Shown: positions 8,664-17,044 of the stretch, in pieces
Numbering within the stretch: position 1 is the stretch's first letter
Layout of the letters: each line of letters opens with the position of its first letter
DNA from: Pseudonocardia kujensis
Lineage (GTDB): Bacteria > Actinomycetota > Actinomycetes > Mycobacteriales > Pseudonocardiaceae
Reading direction: 5' to 3'
Assembly (NCBI RefSeq): GCF_021283305.1
Contig: NZ_JAJSOK010000012.1
Location: 79,089-143,088 of the forward strand
Length of the DNA: 64,000 nt
Program-made: the position numbers and the translations under genes
The notes under the pieces: generated by a model
Told to the model about the DNA's origin: nothing
Database searches by the model: none
What the model saw: only the letters and a program-made list of their open reading frames with translations

Positions 8664-9566
8664 CTAGGGCGTAGAGGTGGACGTCCCCGTCAGCTTTTCG
8701 GCGAGGGCCCAAAGTCGGGCGGCGTCGACCTTGGTGGCCCTGCGTGGGAGTCGGGCGTGATGGGTGTCGCCGACGAGGAACCATCGGGGGCCGAAGTAGT
8801 GGACGGATCCGCTCGCGGGTTCTGCAGCCGCGTGAAGCAGCGGCTCGGTGCCCTGGGTGACGTCCATCGAGGGGAAGAACCGGTACATGAACGGACGTTC
8901 GGTCTTGCTCGAGCCCATGTTGGGGCCCGCGAGCAGCAGGTTCGTGCGCGTGTAGCCGGGGTGGGCCAGGTTGCTGACGAGCCCCCAGCCGTTGGCCTTG
9001 GACAAGTCGGCGAGATGGATTCCCATCACCGCGTCGGCGAGCTTTGACTGTCCGTAGGCGCGCAGCGCGTTGTAACCGTGCTCCCAGTTGGGGTCCTCCC
9101 AATTGATGCGCCCACCGTTCGCCGCACTGCTTGACATCGTGACGATGCGGGGCGTCCGGCTTTTCAGGATGGTCGGCAGGAGCTGGTTGGTGAGCGCGAA
9201 CGGGCCGAGGAAGTTGCTGCCGAACTGGAGCTCGAAGCCGTCGGCGGTTACTTCGCGCCGTGGTGGCGCCATGACTCCTGCGTTGTTCACGAGGGTGTCG
9301 ACCGGTCGACCACCGGAGGTGACTCGAGACACGAAGTCGGAGACACTGGTGAGGTCGGCCAGGTCGAGACGCTCGAGCTCGAGCTCGGCGTTCGGTACCT
9401 CGCGCAGGATCTCATCGCGTGCGGCCTCGCCCTTGCTGAGCGTTCGTACGGCCATGACGACTGTCGCGCCGGCGGCGGCGAGGCGCCTGGTGGCCTCCTT
9501 CCCGGTGCCGCTGTTTGCTCCCGTGACGATGATGCGTCGGCCGTGTTGATCCGGAACGCTGTACAT
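8664..9566 (-). CDS. SDR oxidoreductase (retinol-dehydrogenase-like)
   Basis: This is a 300-residue short-chain dehydrogenase of the longer, retinol/protochlorophyllide-reductase-like type. It has TGANSGTGKE, a middle NNAGVMAPP, SSSAAN and a catalytic YGQSK. The C-terminal extension runs past residue 220 without the usual GG-containing end. It probably uses NADP(H), since VRTLSK follows the second beta strand. The ATG at 9566 has an AAGGGA-like site. It sits between two broken SDR loci, and its role in the pathway is unknown. Confidence 0.87.
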   Translation of the reverse strand: MYSVPDQHGRRIIVTGANSGTGKEATRRLAAAGATVVMAVRTLSKGEAARDEILREVPNAELELERLDLADLTSVSDFVSRVTSGGRPVDTLVNNAGVMAPPRREVTADGFELQFGSNFLGPFALTNQLLPTILKSRTPRIVTMSSSAANGGRINWEDPNWEHGYNALRAYGQSKLADAVMGIHLADLSKANGWGLVSNLAHPGYTRTNLLLAGPNMGSSKTERPFMYRFFPSMDVTQGTEPLLHAAAEPASGSVHYFGPRWFLVGDTHHARLPRRATKVDAARLWALAEKLTGTSTSTP

Positions 9567-9581
9567 GAATTTTCCCTTTGG

Positions 9582-10130
9582 TCAGTTGCGGCGGCGCTGT
9601 TGGCCAGGCGAGGAATCCGCCGTCCACGCCAGGTGGGCGCCGATGATGTAGGAGGCGTCGTCGGAGAGCAGGAATGCGGTGGCGGTGGCGATCGCGCGAG
9701 GCTGTGCGTACCGGCGGGTGGGGATGAGGAGCTTCGTCTGTTCCATCTCCTGCTCGGAGGTGTCGCCCGGCATGGGCGTGTCGAGGACGCCGGGTTGAAG
9801 TTCGTTGATGCGGATTCCGCGAGCCGCCTAGTCGTACGCAGTCGAGCGCACGAGCCCGCGCAGGCCGTGCTTGCTGGCCGTACAGGCGGCGCGCGTGGAG
9901 AGGCGGTCGGCGTAGACACCGGAGACCGCGACGGCTGCACAGCCGCCGGCGGCTTGCTTTGCCGGCAGTTGCGCCTTCATGGCGTAGTGGTGCGCATTCA
10001 GGTTCACGTCGATCGTCTGTTGCCACACCTCGGCCGGCAGGTCGACGATGTCGTGGCTCTCGCTCGGAACCTCGGCATCGTTGACGGCGTAGTGCAGCGC
10101 CCCGAACCGAGCCACCGTGCTGACGACCCG
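9582..10130 (-). pseudogene. SDR pseudogene with in-frame stop
   Basis: One frame reads through a short-chain dehydrogenase from VARFGALHYAVNDAEV to DDASYIIGAHLAWTADSS, but a TAG stop interrupts it at 9828-9830 (STAYD-stop-AARGIRINELQPG). The N-terminal Rossmann half is missing, and the catalytic Tyr before ASKHG is replaced (TRAACTASK). The remnant points toward the divergent TetR promoter at 10288-10336, so it was probably the gene that TetR controlled. Confidence 0.82.
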
Positions 10131-10287
10131 TCGAACTCGTTGTGCCGAGTCATTGCGATCTCCCCTTCGTGTATGCATTCGCCCATCGCGTGGATGACGC
10201 GTGTGGCGAGCCCCCGAATGACGTCCCGCGCCGAGTAGCCAGCTGGGGGCACCCTCGCGACGAGCCGTCGCCTGTCGGACATGCACC

Positions 10288-10336
10288 AGGATAACAGACC
10301 AGTGGTCCTTAATCAAGAGACCGGGCGTAGTATTAT
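10288..10336. promoter_or_regulatory. divergent promoters with TetR operator
   Basis: The palindrome AGACC-AGT-GGTCC (10296-10308) lies inside the 17-base spacer of a minus-strand promoter: -35 TTGATT at 10316-10311 and -10 TATCCT at 10293-10288. On the plus strand, -10 TATTAT (10331-10336) ends six bases before the tetR start. The same arrangement and motif occur at 25520-25595, next to the paralogous tetR. TetR binding would block the minus promoter and could also overlap its own. Confidence 0.75.
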
Positions 10337-10342
10337 CGGAGG

Positions 10343-11020
10343 ATGACGGACTTCCAGCGCGCCCGAACGCCTGAGCAGCGGCAAGTGAGGCGCTCGACGA
10401 TCCTGGCAACCGCTCGCGAGATGTTGAGCGAGATGGGCGTATCGGAGCTCTCGTTCAACAGGCTGAGCGAGCGGGCCGGCCTGGCGAAGTCGAACATCCT
10501 TCGCTACTTCGACTCACGCGAAGCGATCCTCCTCGAACTGCTCGACGATGAGCAAAAGGCCTGGCTCGCAGACCTTGGTCCTGTCTTGGCTCAGCGGACA
10601 GAACCAAACGCGCCCGTACGAGAACGCGTCGCAGCGCTAGCCGAATCTGTCGCCGAGTCCTTGACCGCCAGGCCCCTGCTGAACGAGCTTGTCAGCGCCC
10701 AAGCCAGTGTGCTCGAGCACAACGTGTCGCCGGACGGGGCCGCGCGCTACAAACGAGCGGCGCTCGACAACGTCCGGACCTTCGCGACCCTCATCGGTCG
10801 CTCGCTACCGGAACTCCCCGAGTCGGGAGCTGTCGAAGTGGCCGGCGCCCTCGTCATGCTGGCCTCCTCGGCATGGACATATTCGCAACCGTCGGCGGCC
10901 ATGCGTGCCGCATACGAGGCAGATCCGGACCTCGCCGCACACTGCATCGTGTTCCGCGACGCGATTGAGCACCTCGCAACGCTACTCATCTCCGGCGCGC
11001 TGGCGTCCAGAACGCGGTAG
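10343..11020 (+). CDS. TetR family transcriptional regulator
   Basis: This is a 225-residue TetR-type repressor. Its N-terminal DNA-binding domain contains LSFNRLSERAGLAKSNILRYFDSREAILLELL, with the recognition helix around residues 45-55. The C-terminal ligand domain is close to that of the paralogue at 24848 (LxxLxSAQAxVLExNVSPxxAAR). Its -10 element ends six bases before the ATG, so the mRNA is probably leaderless; the GGAGG touching the ATG is too close to act as a normal site. It diverges from a dead SDR. The palindrome at 10296-10308 is its likely operator. Confidence 0.9.
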   Translation: MTDFQRARTPEQRQVRRSTILATAREMLSEMGVSELSFNRLSERAGLAKSNILRYFDSREAILLELLDDEQKAWLADLGPVLAQRTEPNAPVRERVAALAESVAESLTARPLLNELVSAQASVLEHNVSPDGAARYKRAALDNVRTFATLIGRSLPELPESGAVEVAGALVMLASSAWTYSQPSAAMRAAYEADPDLAAHCIVFRDAIEHLATLLISGALASRTR

Positions 11021-11109
11021 GACACCGCAGTGGGCGTCCCTGACTGTGAGCTCGTTTCAGAATGATCTCTGTCTGCCGCAGACCGCTGACGGACTCGGCC
11101 AGGCTGCAG

Positions 11110-11790
11110 TCGTGGTCGAGGATCTTGTTCCGGACTCGTTGTGAGGCCGGGGTCGCGCCGCTGCTGCCCGCGCGGGCGTCGGGGCGGCGCCGGTTTCCCG
11201 GGCGGCTGCCGGTGGGCGGCAGGGTCGCGCTGGCCGGGATCGTCTACGTGCTGCGGACCGGGAGCACCTGGAGCCACTTGCCGGCTGCGATGCTCGGCTG
11301 TTCCGGGGTCACCTGCTGGCGTCGGGTACGGGACTGGACCGAGGCCGGGGTGCGGACGGCTCTGCACGAGCTGCTGCTCGCCGGGCTGCTCGACCTGGAC
11401 CGGATGGCGATCGATGCCTCGCACGTGCACGCGGTCAAAGGGGGAACCACGTCGGGCCGTCCCCGGACAATCGCGGCCACCCCGGTTCCAAGCGCCACTG
11501 ATCGTCGACGGGTACGGCCTCCCCCTCGCCGTCACGCTGACCGGCGGCAACCGCCAGGACGTCACTCAACTGCTGCCCCTGCTCGACGCAATCCCTCCGA
11601 TCCGGGGCGCACGCAGGGCGCCCCCGGCGCAAGCCTCGAGTGCTCGGCGCCAACCGCGGCTACGACTTCGACAAGTACCGCGGGTTGCTGCGCGAGCGAG
11701 ATCATCCCGCGGATGGCGCGGCGTGGGGCCGCGCACGGCTCCGGACCAGGCAAGGTCCGCCGGGGCCGTCGAGTGGAGCGTCCCGGCTTC
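11110..11790 (+). mobile_element. IS5-family transposase remnant
   Basis: Three frames carry consecutive pieces of one transposase. The first frame has the N-terminal GRVALAGIVYVLRTG, TWSHLP and MAIDASHVHAVKGG. A second has LIVDGYGLPLAVTLTGGNRQD with LLPLLDAIPPIRG. A third has LGANRGYDFDKYRGLLRER. The order and spacing fit an IS5-group DDE transposase broken by at least two frameshifts and lacking its C-terminus. No terminal inverted repeats were found. Confidence 0.82.
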
Positions 11791-11843
11791 TGTGGAGGCG
11801 GGTTCTCCCGAGAATGGTCTTCTTGGGCTGGGTGGCGAGCGTG

Positions 11844-12185
11844 CTAGTTCTGCTCGTACTCGATGGCGAAGGGCTCTGCGCTCGCACCGCGCACCAGCAC
11901 CGGCCCGGTCACGCCGGCGCGGCGGGCTGTGGCGAGGGTGTCGGCGAGCAGCTTCACCGCGCTACGCACCGAGTTCATCGCGCCCTTGCACAGTCGGGTC
12001 CCGGCGATCAGCGGTGCCGAGCGCGGCGTGGACATGGTCGCCAGGAGCGCGTTGAGCCCGTTCACGTCGGTATAGCCGCGCCCGACGCCTTGCTCGGTGT
12101 AGCCCGAGGTTTGGCGCACGGTGTCGTCGAGATCGACGAACGCCACCTGGGGCGCCGCCCAGGACGAGCGTGGTCGTGGCGAGGC
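11844..12185 (-). mobile_element. IS1380-family transposase fragment
   Basis: The minus strand encodes VAFVDLDDTVRQTSGYTEQG, then GVNGLNALLATMSTP-like sequence and SVRSAVKLLADTLATARRAGVTGPVLVR. This matches the catalytic-Asp region of IS1380-type transposases as I remember them. Only about 110 residues remain with no terminal repeats, so it is a dead fragment. It abuts the IS5 remnant, making 11.1-12.2 kb a small graveyard of insertion sequences. Confidence 0.72.
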
Positions 12186-12282
12186 GGCAGGACCCTCAGC
12201 AAATCCTGTCGCCTCAGATCAGAAGGGCATTCGTGACGCTACGGCCCACCCTCTCCAGCAGCTTCTAGCGATGGATTCAGGC

Positions 12283-13089
12283 TTAGACCTCGTCCCAGAG
12301 CGCGGTCGGCAGGTTCAGGCCCTGCAGGTCGGTTTTGCTCAGCTTCGCGGCGGGCTCGTAGCCCAGGAACGTGACGACGGCCTGGAGCTGGCGGGTGTGC
12401 TGGACGATCGAGTAGGCGTTGCTCTCGATGATCTGCGACAGCGGCACGGTGCCGTAGTAGATCTCGACCGGTCGGCTCGCATCCTCGCCGCTTGCGAGCC
12501 AGGCGTTGGCGCGGGCTCTGAGATCGCGGCAGCGCTCGGCCACGTCCTCCGGGGTGCGGTTCGGCTCGGGGATGTCCTCGGTCCCGGACTGGTAGCCGGC
12601 CTGCGCGTAGTCCTCGACGACCGCCCAGCTCTCACCCGGGTTCTCGCAGACCAGCACGAGCCGGCGCAGGTGGCCGATGACGTGGTTGGCGAGGCCGCCG
12701 TAGGTGCGCAGCGGGCGACCGGGCAGGCCGTCCTCGGCGCGCTCCTTCGGGACCTGGAAGCCCAGCTCGACCGCTTTAGTGGCAACCGAGGTGGCCCGCT
12801 CCACGAGCTGGGCGACCGTGAGGGCCTGCCGGTGGGTCTTGATGCCGAGGATCTCGTCGACCATGGCGAGGTCCATGCCGAAGACGTACCGGTCACCCCG
12901 GGTGAGCACCGGTAGCCCCTTTGCCCCGAGCTTCTCCAGCACCTCGAAGCCCGCAGGGTCTGCCGCGACGTTCACCGGGGTGAATGCAAAGCCATGCTTG
13001 CTCACGTACTCCTTGAGCCGGACGCAGTTGGAGCATCCGGGCTTCCAGTAGACGCGGATCTCCTCGTCCTGCACCGCGGTGCTGATCAT
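12283..13089 (-). CDS. glutaredoxin-DinB-like fusion protein
   Basis: This 268-residue protein has two parts. Residues 1-85 are a glutaredoxin/mycoredoxin fold with YWKPGCSNCVRLKEYV (active CSNC) and a cis-Pro strand GLPVLTRGDRYVFG. Residues 95-268 look like a DinB/maleylpyruvate-isomerase four-helix bundle, with conserved His in LANHVIGHLRRL and in QHTRQLQAVVTFLG. In actinobacteria DinB-fold proteins often use mycothiol. I infer that the fusion couples thiol exchange to a mycothiol-dependent step such as dehalogenation, isomerisation or detoxification. The ATG has GGGAG upstream, and a near-consensus promoter lies 75 bases further up. Confidence 0.8.
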   Translation of the reverse strand: MISTAVQDEEIRVYWKPGCSNCVRLKEYVSKHGFAFTPVNVAADPAGFEVLEKLGAKGLPVLTRGDRYVFGMDLAMVDEILGIKTHRQALTVAQLVERATSVATKAVELGFQVPKERAEDGLPGRPLRTYGGLANHVIGHLRRLVLVCENPGESWAVVEDYAQAGYQSGTEDIPEPNRTPEDVAERCRDLRARANAWLASGEDASRPVEIYYGTVPLSQIIESNAYSIVQHTRQLQAVVTFLGYEPAAKLSKTDLQGLNLPTALWDEV

Positions 13090-13165
13090 CCGGCGACTCC
13101 CTCTGTCGATCAGGCGGATCAGTCGGGTCGGCGGCGCCCGGGCGGCCGCGCAAACTATAGTTATG

Positions 13166-13193
13166 ATTATAAGGCAGCGATACCTTCGGTCAA
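13166..13193 (-). promoter_or_regulatory. near-consensus promoter for the fusion gene
   Basis: On the minus strand TTGACC (13193-13188) is followed after 16 bases by TATAAT (13171-13166) in an unusually AT-rich patch. The expected transcript start is about 70 bases before the ATG at 13089. Confidence 0.75.
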
Positions 13194-13439
13194 GGGTCGA
13201 ACGCCCCGCCAGAGACTGCTATCCTTCGGAGCTTCGCTGCTGATCCGCCTGCTCCTTTCACGAATATGATCAGATTATCGTGTGGCTCGGTAGGGGTGCT
13301 CTACCGACGACGAGGCGCGGAATGACGGTCACCGGCCCACCGAGCCCATCATGGGGCCGGAGCGGATGCGAGGGCGGGCCGAGCGGTTCGGGGGCGGCCC
13401 TGCGAGGCGAGGGTGTCACCGCTGACGGGGCGGTCAAGA

Positions 13440-13865
13440 GGTCTTGGCCGGCTGTACCGACAAGGCAGGTGCCGTCATCCTGGCGATGGGGTCCACGGCG
13501 CGCGATCTCGCCGTGCCGGGGGAGCGGAGCTTCTGGGTCGCGGGGTCTCCGCCTGCACGCCACCTGCGACGGGTCCTTCTTCTAGGACCAGGACATAGCG
13601 ATGGTCGACGGCGGGGGACATCGCGATTGAGGAGACGCTGTTCCTGACCCGGTTCGGGCGAACGGTGACGATCGTGCGCGGCCCGAGGAGTTCCGGCCTC
13701 GCGGATCATCCTGAGGAGGGCGAAGGCCGAGTCGAGGATCGTATGTTGCTGAAGTCGACGTCTTCGAGGTACTCGGGGACGACTCCGCGGACGGGCTGCG
13801 GGTGTGGGACGTGTGGTCCGGCGAGGAGCGGCCCTCGACGTCAGCAGCGTGTCCGTGGCTTCTCC
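13440..13865 (+). pseudogene. trxB: thioredoxin reductase remnant
   Basis: Fragments of thioredoxin reductase lie in different frames in the right order. They are AGAVILAMGSTARDLAVPGE, LGRGVSAC with ATCDGSFF (the CATC redox motif partly recognisable), DQDIAMVDGG, IEETLFLTRFGRTVTIV, and finally EVLGDDSADGLRVWDVWSGE. Both ends are missing and several frameshifts and stops are present. It lies close to the glutaredoxin-DinB gene, so a thiol-redox cluster may once have been larger here. Confidence 0.82.
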
Positions 13866-13950
13866 TTGTTCTGCGGGTCTCACTTGATGTCGTCGTCCTG
13901 GCCGCCGCCGATCTCGCTCCACGCTGCGGGAACAGAATTTTCGTCAAAAC

Positions 13951-13990
13951 CCTGGTTTCGATAGTCAGCTTTCTTTAGGGTGACCGCGGG
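13951..13990 (+). promoter_or_regulatory. conserved block upstream of binding protein
   Basis: The stretch CCTGGTTTCGATAGTCAGC, TTTCTTTAGGGTGACCGC recurs with few changes at 52171-52210, upstream of the third sugar-type binding protein. The two copies sit about 60-110 bases before their genes. It is the likeliest shared promoter or operator of these two uptake genes. Confidence 0.6.
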
Positions 13991-14049
13991 CGTGTGGAGG
14001 GCCGACGGGGGCGTTCCGAGATCCGCATGGCCCCCAGGACGGTATCTCG

Positions 14050-15219
14050 ATGAGGAGAACACCAGTGAGACTCAAGCCGATGCGGTGGAGCGGACGGCTG
14101 GCCGTCGGTCTCGCCGCGAGCTCAGCGCTGCTGTTGTCGGCGTGCGGCGGTTCGGGCGACTCGTTGGCCCCCGCGATGTCGCCCGAACAGACCCAGGCCT
14201 GCATGGCCAAGGCCGCCGCCGGCCTGGCGGACTACGAGAAGTTCCCGACTACGCTGCCCGCCTCGCCACCCGCCCGGTACACCACGCTCAACCAGCGCCC
14301 ACCAGCGGGCAAGCGCATCATCATGGTCCGGCAGAACTTCCCGGCGACCGCCAACGCCTTCGCTGGGGTCCAGGAGGCCGCGGCCTCGCTCGGGTGGACC
14401 GCCGAGGCCATCGTCTACGACACCACGGTTCCCGACTTCGTCGCCAAGATGGACCAGGCGATCGCGAGCAAGCCGGACTTCATCATGGAGACCGGCCTGC
14501 CCGTGGGTTCGTTCCAGAAGCAGGTCGACGCGGCCAAGGCCGCTGGCATCACGGTGCTGACGGCGTCGACGTCCGACGCCCCGGTGTCGGTCCCGGGTTA
14601 CGGCGGTTCCGCCGACGGTGCCGACACAGCCAAGTTGATCGGGCGTGTCCAGGCGTTCAAGGCGATGCAGGACTCCCACTGCACCGGGAACACAGCCGTG
14701 TTCAGCATGGACTACCCGGTGCTGAAGCTCTGCGAGGACGCCTACGTCTCGACTGTGGCCGACCTGTGCCCCACCTGCCGGGTGGACGTGCAGAAGTTGC
14801 AGGCCAAGGACCTGGGGACGCCCGCGGCGACCGCGCAGATGGTGTCGAAGCTGCAGAGCGACCCGTCGGTCGGCTACGCCTACACGATCATCGGCTCAGG
14901 CCTGGCCCAGGCACTCAAGCCCGCCGGCCTCGAGAACGTGAAGATCTTCGGCCAGGTGCCGAACGAGACCTCGATCGCCGACCTGCGCAAGGGGACCAAC
15001 GCCTGGTGGATCAACCAGTCCTCGACGATCGAGGGCTACGACCTCGTCGACATGGCGGCGCGGATCACCGTGACCGGTCAGCTGCAGAGCGACCCGGGTG
15101 GATTCCCGCTCGCGCTGCTCACCCCGCAAAACGTACCGGCGGGCCAAGGTTCCCCGGTCGTCTCGGCCAACATCCTGGACCTGTACAAGGCGACCTGGAA
15201 GGTTGGCTCGTCGAGCTGA
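14050..15219 (+). CDS. sugar-type ABC substrate-binding lipoprotein
   Basis: This is a 389-residue periplasmic-binding-protein-4 (RbsB-like) protein with a basic N-terminus, a hydrophobic segment and a lipobox ending LLSAC near residue 32, so it is lipid-anchored outside the membrane. Repeated features of its family in this island are FPTTLPASPPARY, PDFIM, FQKQ(V/I)DAAKAAGI, an internal Cys-rich CPTC and NAWWINQSS. It is followed by its own ATPase and permease genes. Two paralogues (33483 and 52312) have no transport genes beside them. The ligand is unknown; the context suggests an aromatic acid or related compound rather than a sugar. Confidence 0.9.
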   Translation: MRRTPVRLKPMRWSGRLAVGLAASSALLLSACGGSGDSLAPAMSPEQTQACMAKAAAGLADYEKFPTTLPASPPARYTTLNQRPPAGKRIIMVRQNFPATANAFAGVQEAAASLGWTAEAIVYDTTVPDFVAKMDQAIASKPDFIMETGLPVGSFQKQVDAAKAAGITVLTASTSDAPVSVPGYGGSADGADTAKLIGRVQAFKAMQDSHCTGNTAVFSMDYPVLKLCEDAYVSTVADLCPTCRVDVQKLQAKDLGTPAATAQMVSKLQSDPSVGYAYTIIGSGLAQALKPAGLENVKIFGQVPNETSIADLRKGTNAWWINQSSTIEGYDLVDMAARITVTGQLQSDPGGFPLALLTPQNVPAGQGSPVVSANILDLYKATWKVGSSS

Positions 15220-15330
15220 CTCATGCCCGGAACCGGTCCTTCCGCGCACGCCGGGTTCTGGGCCGGAGTCACGTGCCCTCTCGTCGACCAGCGGGGCCCC
15301 CCATACCCTCCTCCGATCCCGAGGTGTCTC

Positions 15331-15360
15331 ATGACCTCTGACCCCTATGTCCACGTCTAA
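15331..15360 (+). other. possible nine-codon leader frame
   Basis: ATG at 15331 follows GAGGTG and opens MTSDPYVHV before TAA at 15358-15360. This short frame overlaps the ATPase start at 15347 in another frame. It could couple translation, or it could be the original ATPase N-terminus lost to a frameshift. Confidence 0.35.
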
Positions 15361-17044
15361 CCGCATGCTGACCGAGGGCGTCCTTGCTGGTCCCCGCCAC
15401 GCTGCCGACGAGCCCGCTGTGCCCGCGGGCGCTCCGGTGCTCGAGATCCGGAACCTGTCGAAGACCTTCCCCGGTGTTCGGGCCCTGCTCGACGCGAGCG
15501 TGACGATCGCGGCGGGGGAGATCCACTCCCTCGTCGGGCAGAACGGATCGGGCAAGTCGACGCTGATCAAGGTCCTCGCGGGGGTGTACGAGCCGGACGC
15601 CGGCGCGACCGCATCGGTGCGCGGCGAGGCGCTGGCCCTCGGAGACGGAAAGGCTGCCCACGACCTGGGCATTCGTTTCGTGCACCAGGACCTCGGCCTG
15701 ATCGACAATCTGACCGCAGTGGACAACATCGCGCTCGGCTTCGGCTACGACACCGCTGCGGGCGGCCGGATACGGTGGCGGGCCCAGCGTGAGCGAGCAG
15801 CCCTGGCACTGAGCCTCGTGGTGGACGACTTCCCGCTGGACCGCCCGGCGGGCACGCTGACGGTCTTCCAGCGGACCGCGCTGGCGATCGCCCGGGCCCT
15901 GCAGGACTTCGGCGAGAATGGCTCGCTCCTGGTGCTGGACGAGCCGACGGCGACGATGCCGCGGGACCAGGTGGAGCACCTGTTCACACTCCTGCGGCGG
16001 ATTCGCGAGCGGGGGACCCCAGTACTGCTGGTGACCCACCACATGGAGGAGGTCTTCGCGGTCTCGGACCGGGTGACCGTGCTGCGGGACGGATCGATCG
16101 TCTCCGTCGAGCAGACCGCTGATCTGGACACGCCGCGGCTGGTCTCGCTGATGACCGGCGGCGTGCACCGCAAGCTCGAGCGCGGGGCGGGTCCCGACCT
16201 CGAGCAGGTCGCGCTGTCCGTGCGCGGGCTGACCGGTGACACGCTCAAGGGCCTCGACCTGGACGTACACCGCGGCGAGATCGTCGGGGTCGCCGGCCTG
16301 GGTGGCTCAGGCCGCGAGGAGATCTGTGCGCTGCTCTTCGGAGCGGAGAAGCGCACCGGCGGCGAGATCGCGGTCGACGGCAAGACCCTGCCTCCGAACG
16401 ACCCTGGGGAGGCCGTGACACGGCGGATCGGCATGGTCCCCGCCCACCGCCACACCCAGGGGCTGATCCTGAGCGAGTCGGTCCGGCGGAACATGACGCT
16501 GGCGACGCTCACGGACTTCGTGAAGGGCGGCCGGGTCCAGCGCAAGCGCGAGGCGGCTGCCGTCGCCGAGCACATCACGGCCTTCGGTGTGAAGACTGCG
16601 TCGGCCGAGGTGCCGGTGAACACGCTCTCCGGCGGCAACCAGCAGAAGGTCGTGCTGGCCAAGTGGCTGCGGCTGAAGCCCACGGTCCTGCTGCTCGACG
16701 AGCCCACCCAGGGGGTCGACATCGCCGCCCAGGCGGACCTGCACCAACTGATCTTCGAGGCGGCCGCCGCCGGCACCGCGGTGCTGGTCTGCAGCTCCGA
16801 CGAGATGGAGCTGGCCCGGATCTCCGACCGGGTCCTCGTGGTGCGGGACGGCACCGTGCACGCGGAGCTCGACTCGGGGCGGGCGACTCCGCACAACATC
16901 TTCGCCGCCACGCTGGGCACCGCCCCGGACGACGGTGCGGCGGGCCACCTTGACGAGGACCTCGGCTCGGACGACCGGACCGCGGCGTCGCCCACCCTGT
17001 CCTCTTCCCCTGTTTCCTCCTCTGATCCTGTGGATGGTGAGTGA
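15347..17044 (+). CDS. double-domain ABC ATPase (RbsA-like)
   Basis: This 565-residue protein contains two nucleotide-binding domains, as in carbohydrate-type CUT2 importers. Domain 1 has Walker A GQNGSGKST and Walker B LLVLDEPTA, but its signature reads LTVFQRTALAIARA, which lacks the usual SGG/GQ pattern. Domain 2 has a degenerate Walker A (GLGGSGREE), a good signature LSGGNQQKV and Walker B LLLDEPTQGVD. A weak second Walker A is normal for this family. The ATG overlaps a short upstream frame and has no clear RBS. It overlaps the permease by four bases and powers import of the ligand bound by the 14050 protein. Confidence 0.9.
   Translation: MSTSNRMLTEGVLAGPRHAADEPAVPAGAPVLEIRNLSKTFPGVRALLDASVTIAAGEIHSLVGQNGSGKSTLIKVLAGVYEPDAGATASVRGEALALGDGKAAHDLGIRFVHQDLGLIDNLTAVDNIALGFGYDTAAGGRIRWRAQRERAALALSLVVDDFPLDRPAGTLTVFQRTALAIARALQDFGENGSLLVLDEPTATMPRDQVEHLFTLLRRIRERGTPVLLVTHHMEEVFAVSDRVTVLRDGSIVSVEQTADLDTPRLVSLMTGGVHRKLERGAGPDLEQVALSVRGLTGDTLKGLDLDVHRGEIVGVAGLGGSGREEICALLFGAEKRTGGEIAVDGKTLPPNDPGEAVTRRIGMVPAHRHTQGLILSESVRRNMTLATLTDFVKGGRVQRKREAAAVAEHITAFGVKTASAEVPVNTLSGGNQQKVVLAKWLRLKPTVLLLDEPTQGVDIAAQADLHQLIFEAAAAGTAVLVCSSDEMELARISDRVLVVRDGTVHAELDSGRATPHNIFAATLGTAPDDGAAGHLDEDLGSDDRTAASPTLSSSPVSSSDPVDGE

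Noticed and set aside
13284..13310. Hairpin TCGGTAG/CTACCGA as a terminator
   Set aside because: The stem is only seven bases and no recognisable gene ends just before it.
15220..15346. Attenuator hairpin between binding protein and ATPase genes
   Set aside because: CCGGAACCGG and CCGGGTTCTGG pair only imperfectly and with a long loop, too weak to call.
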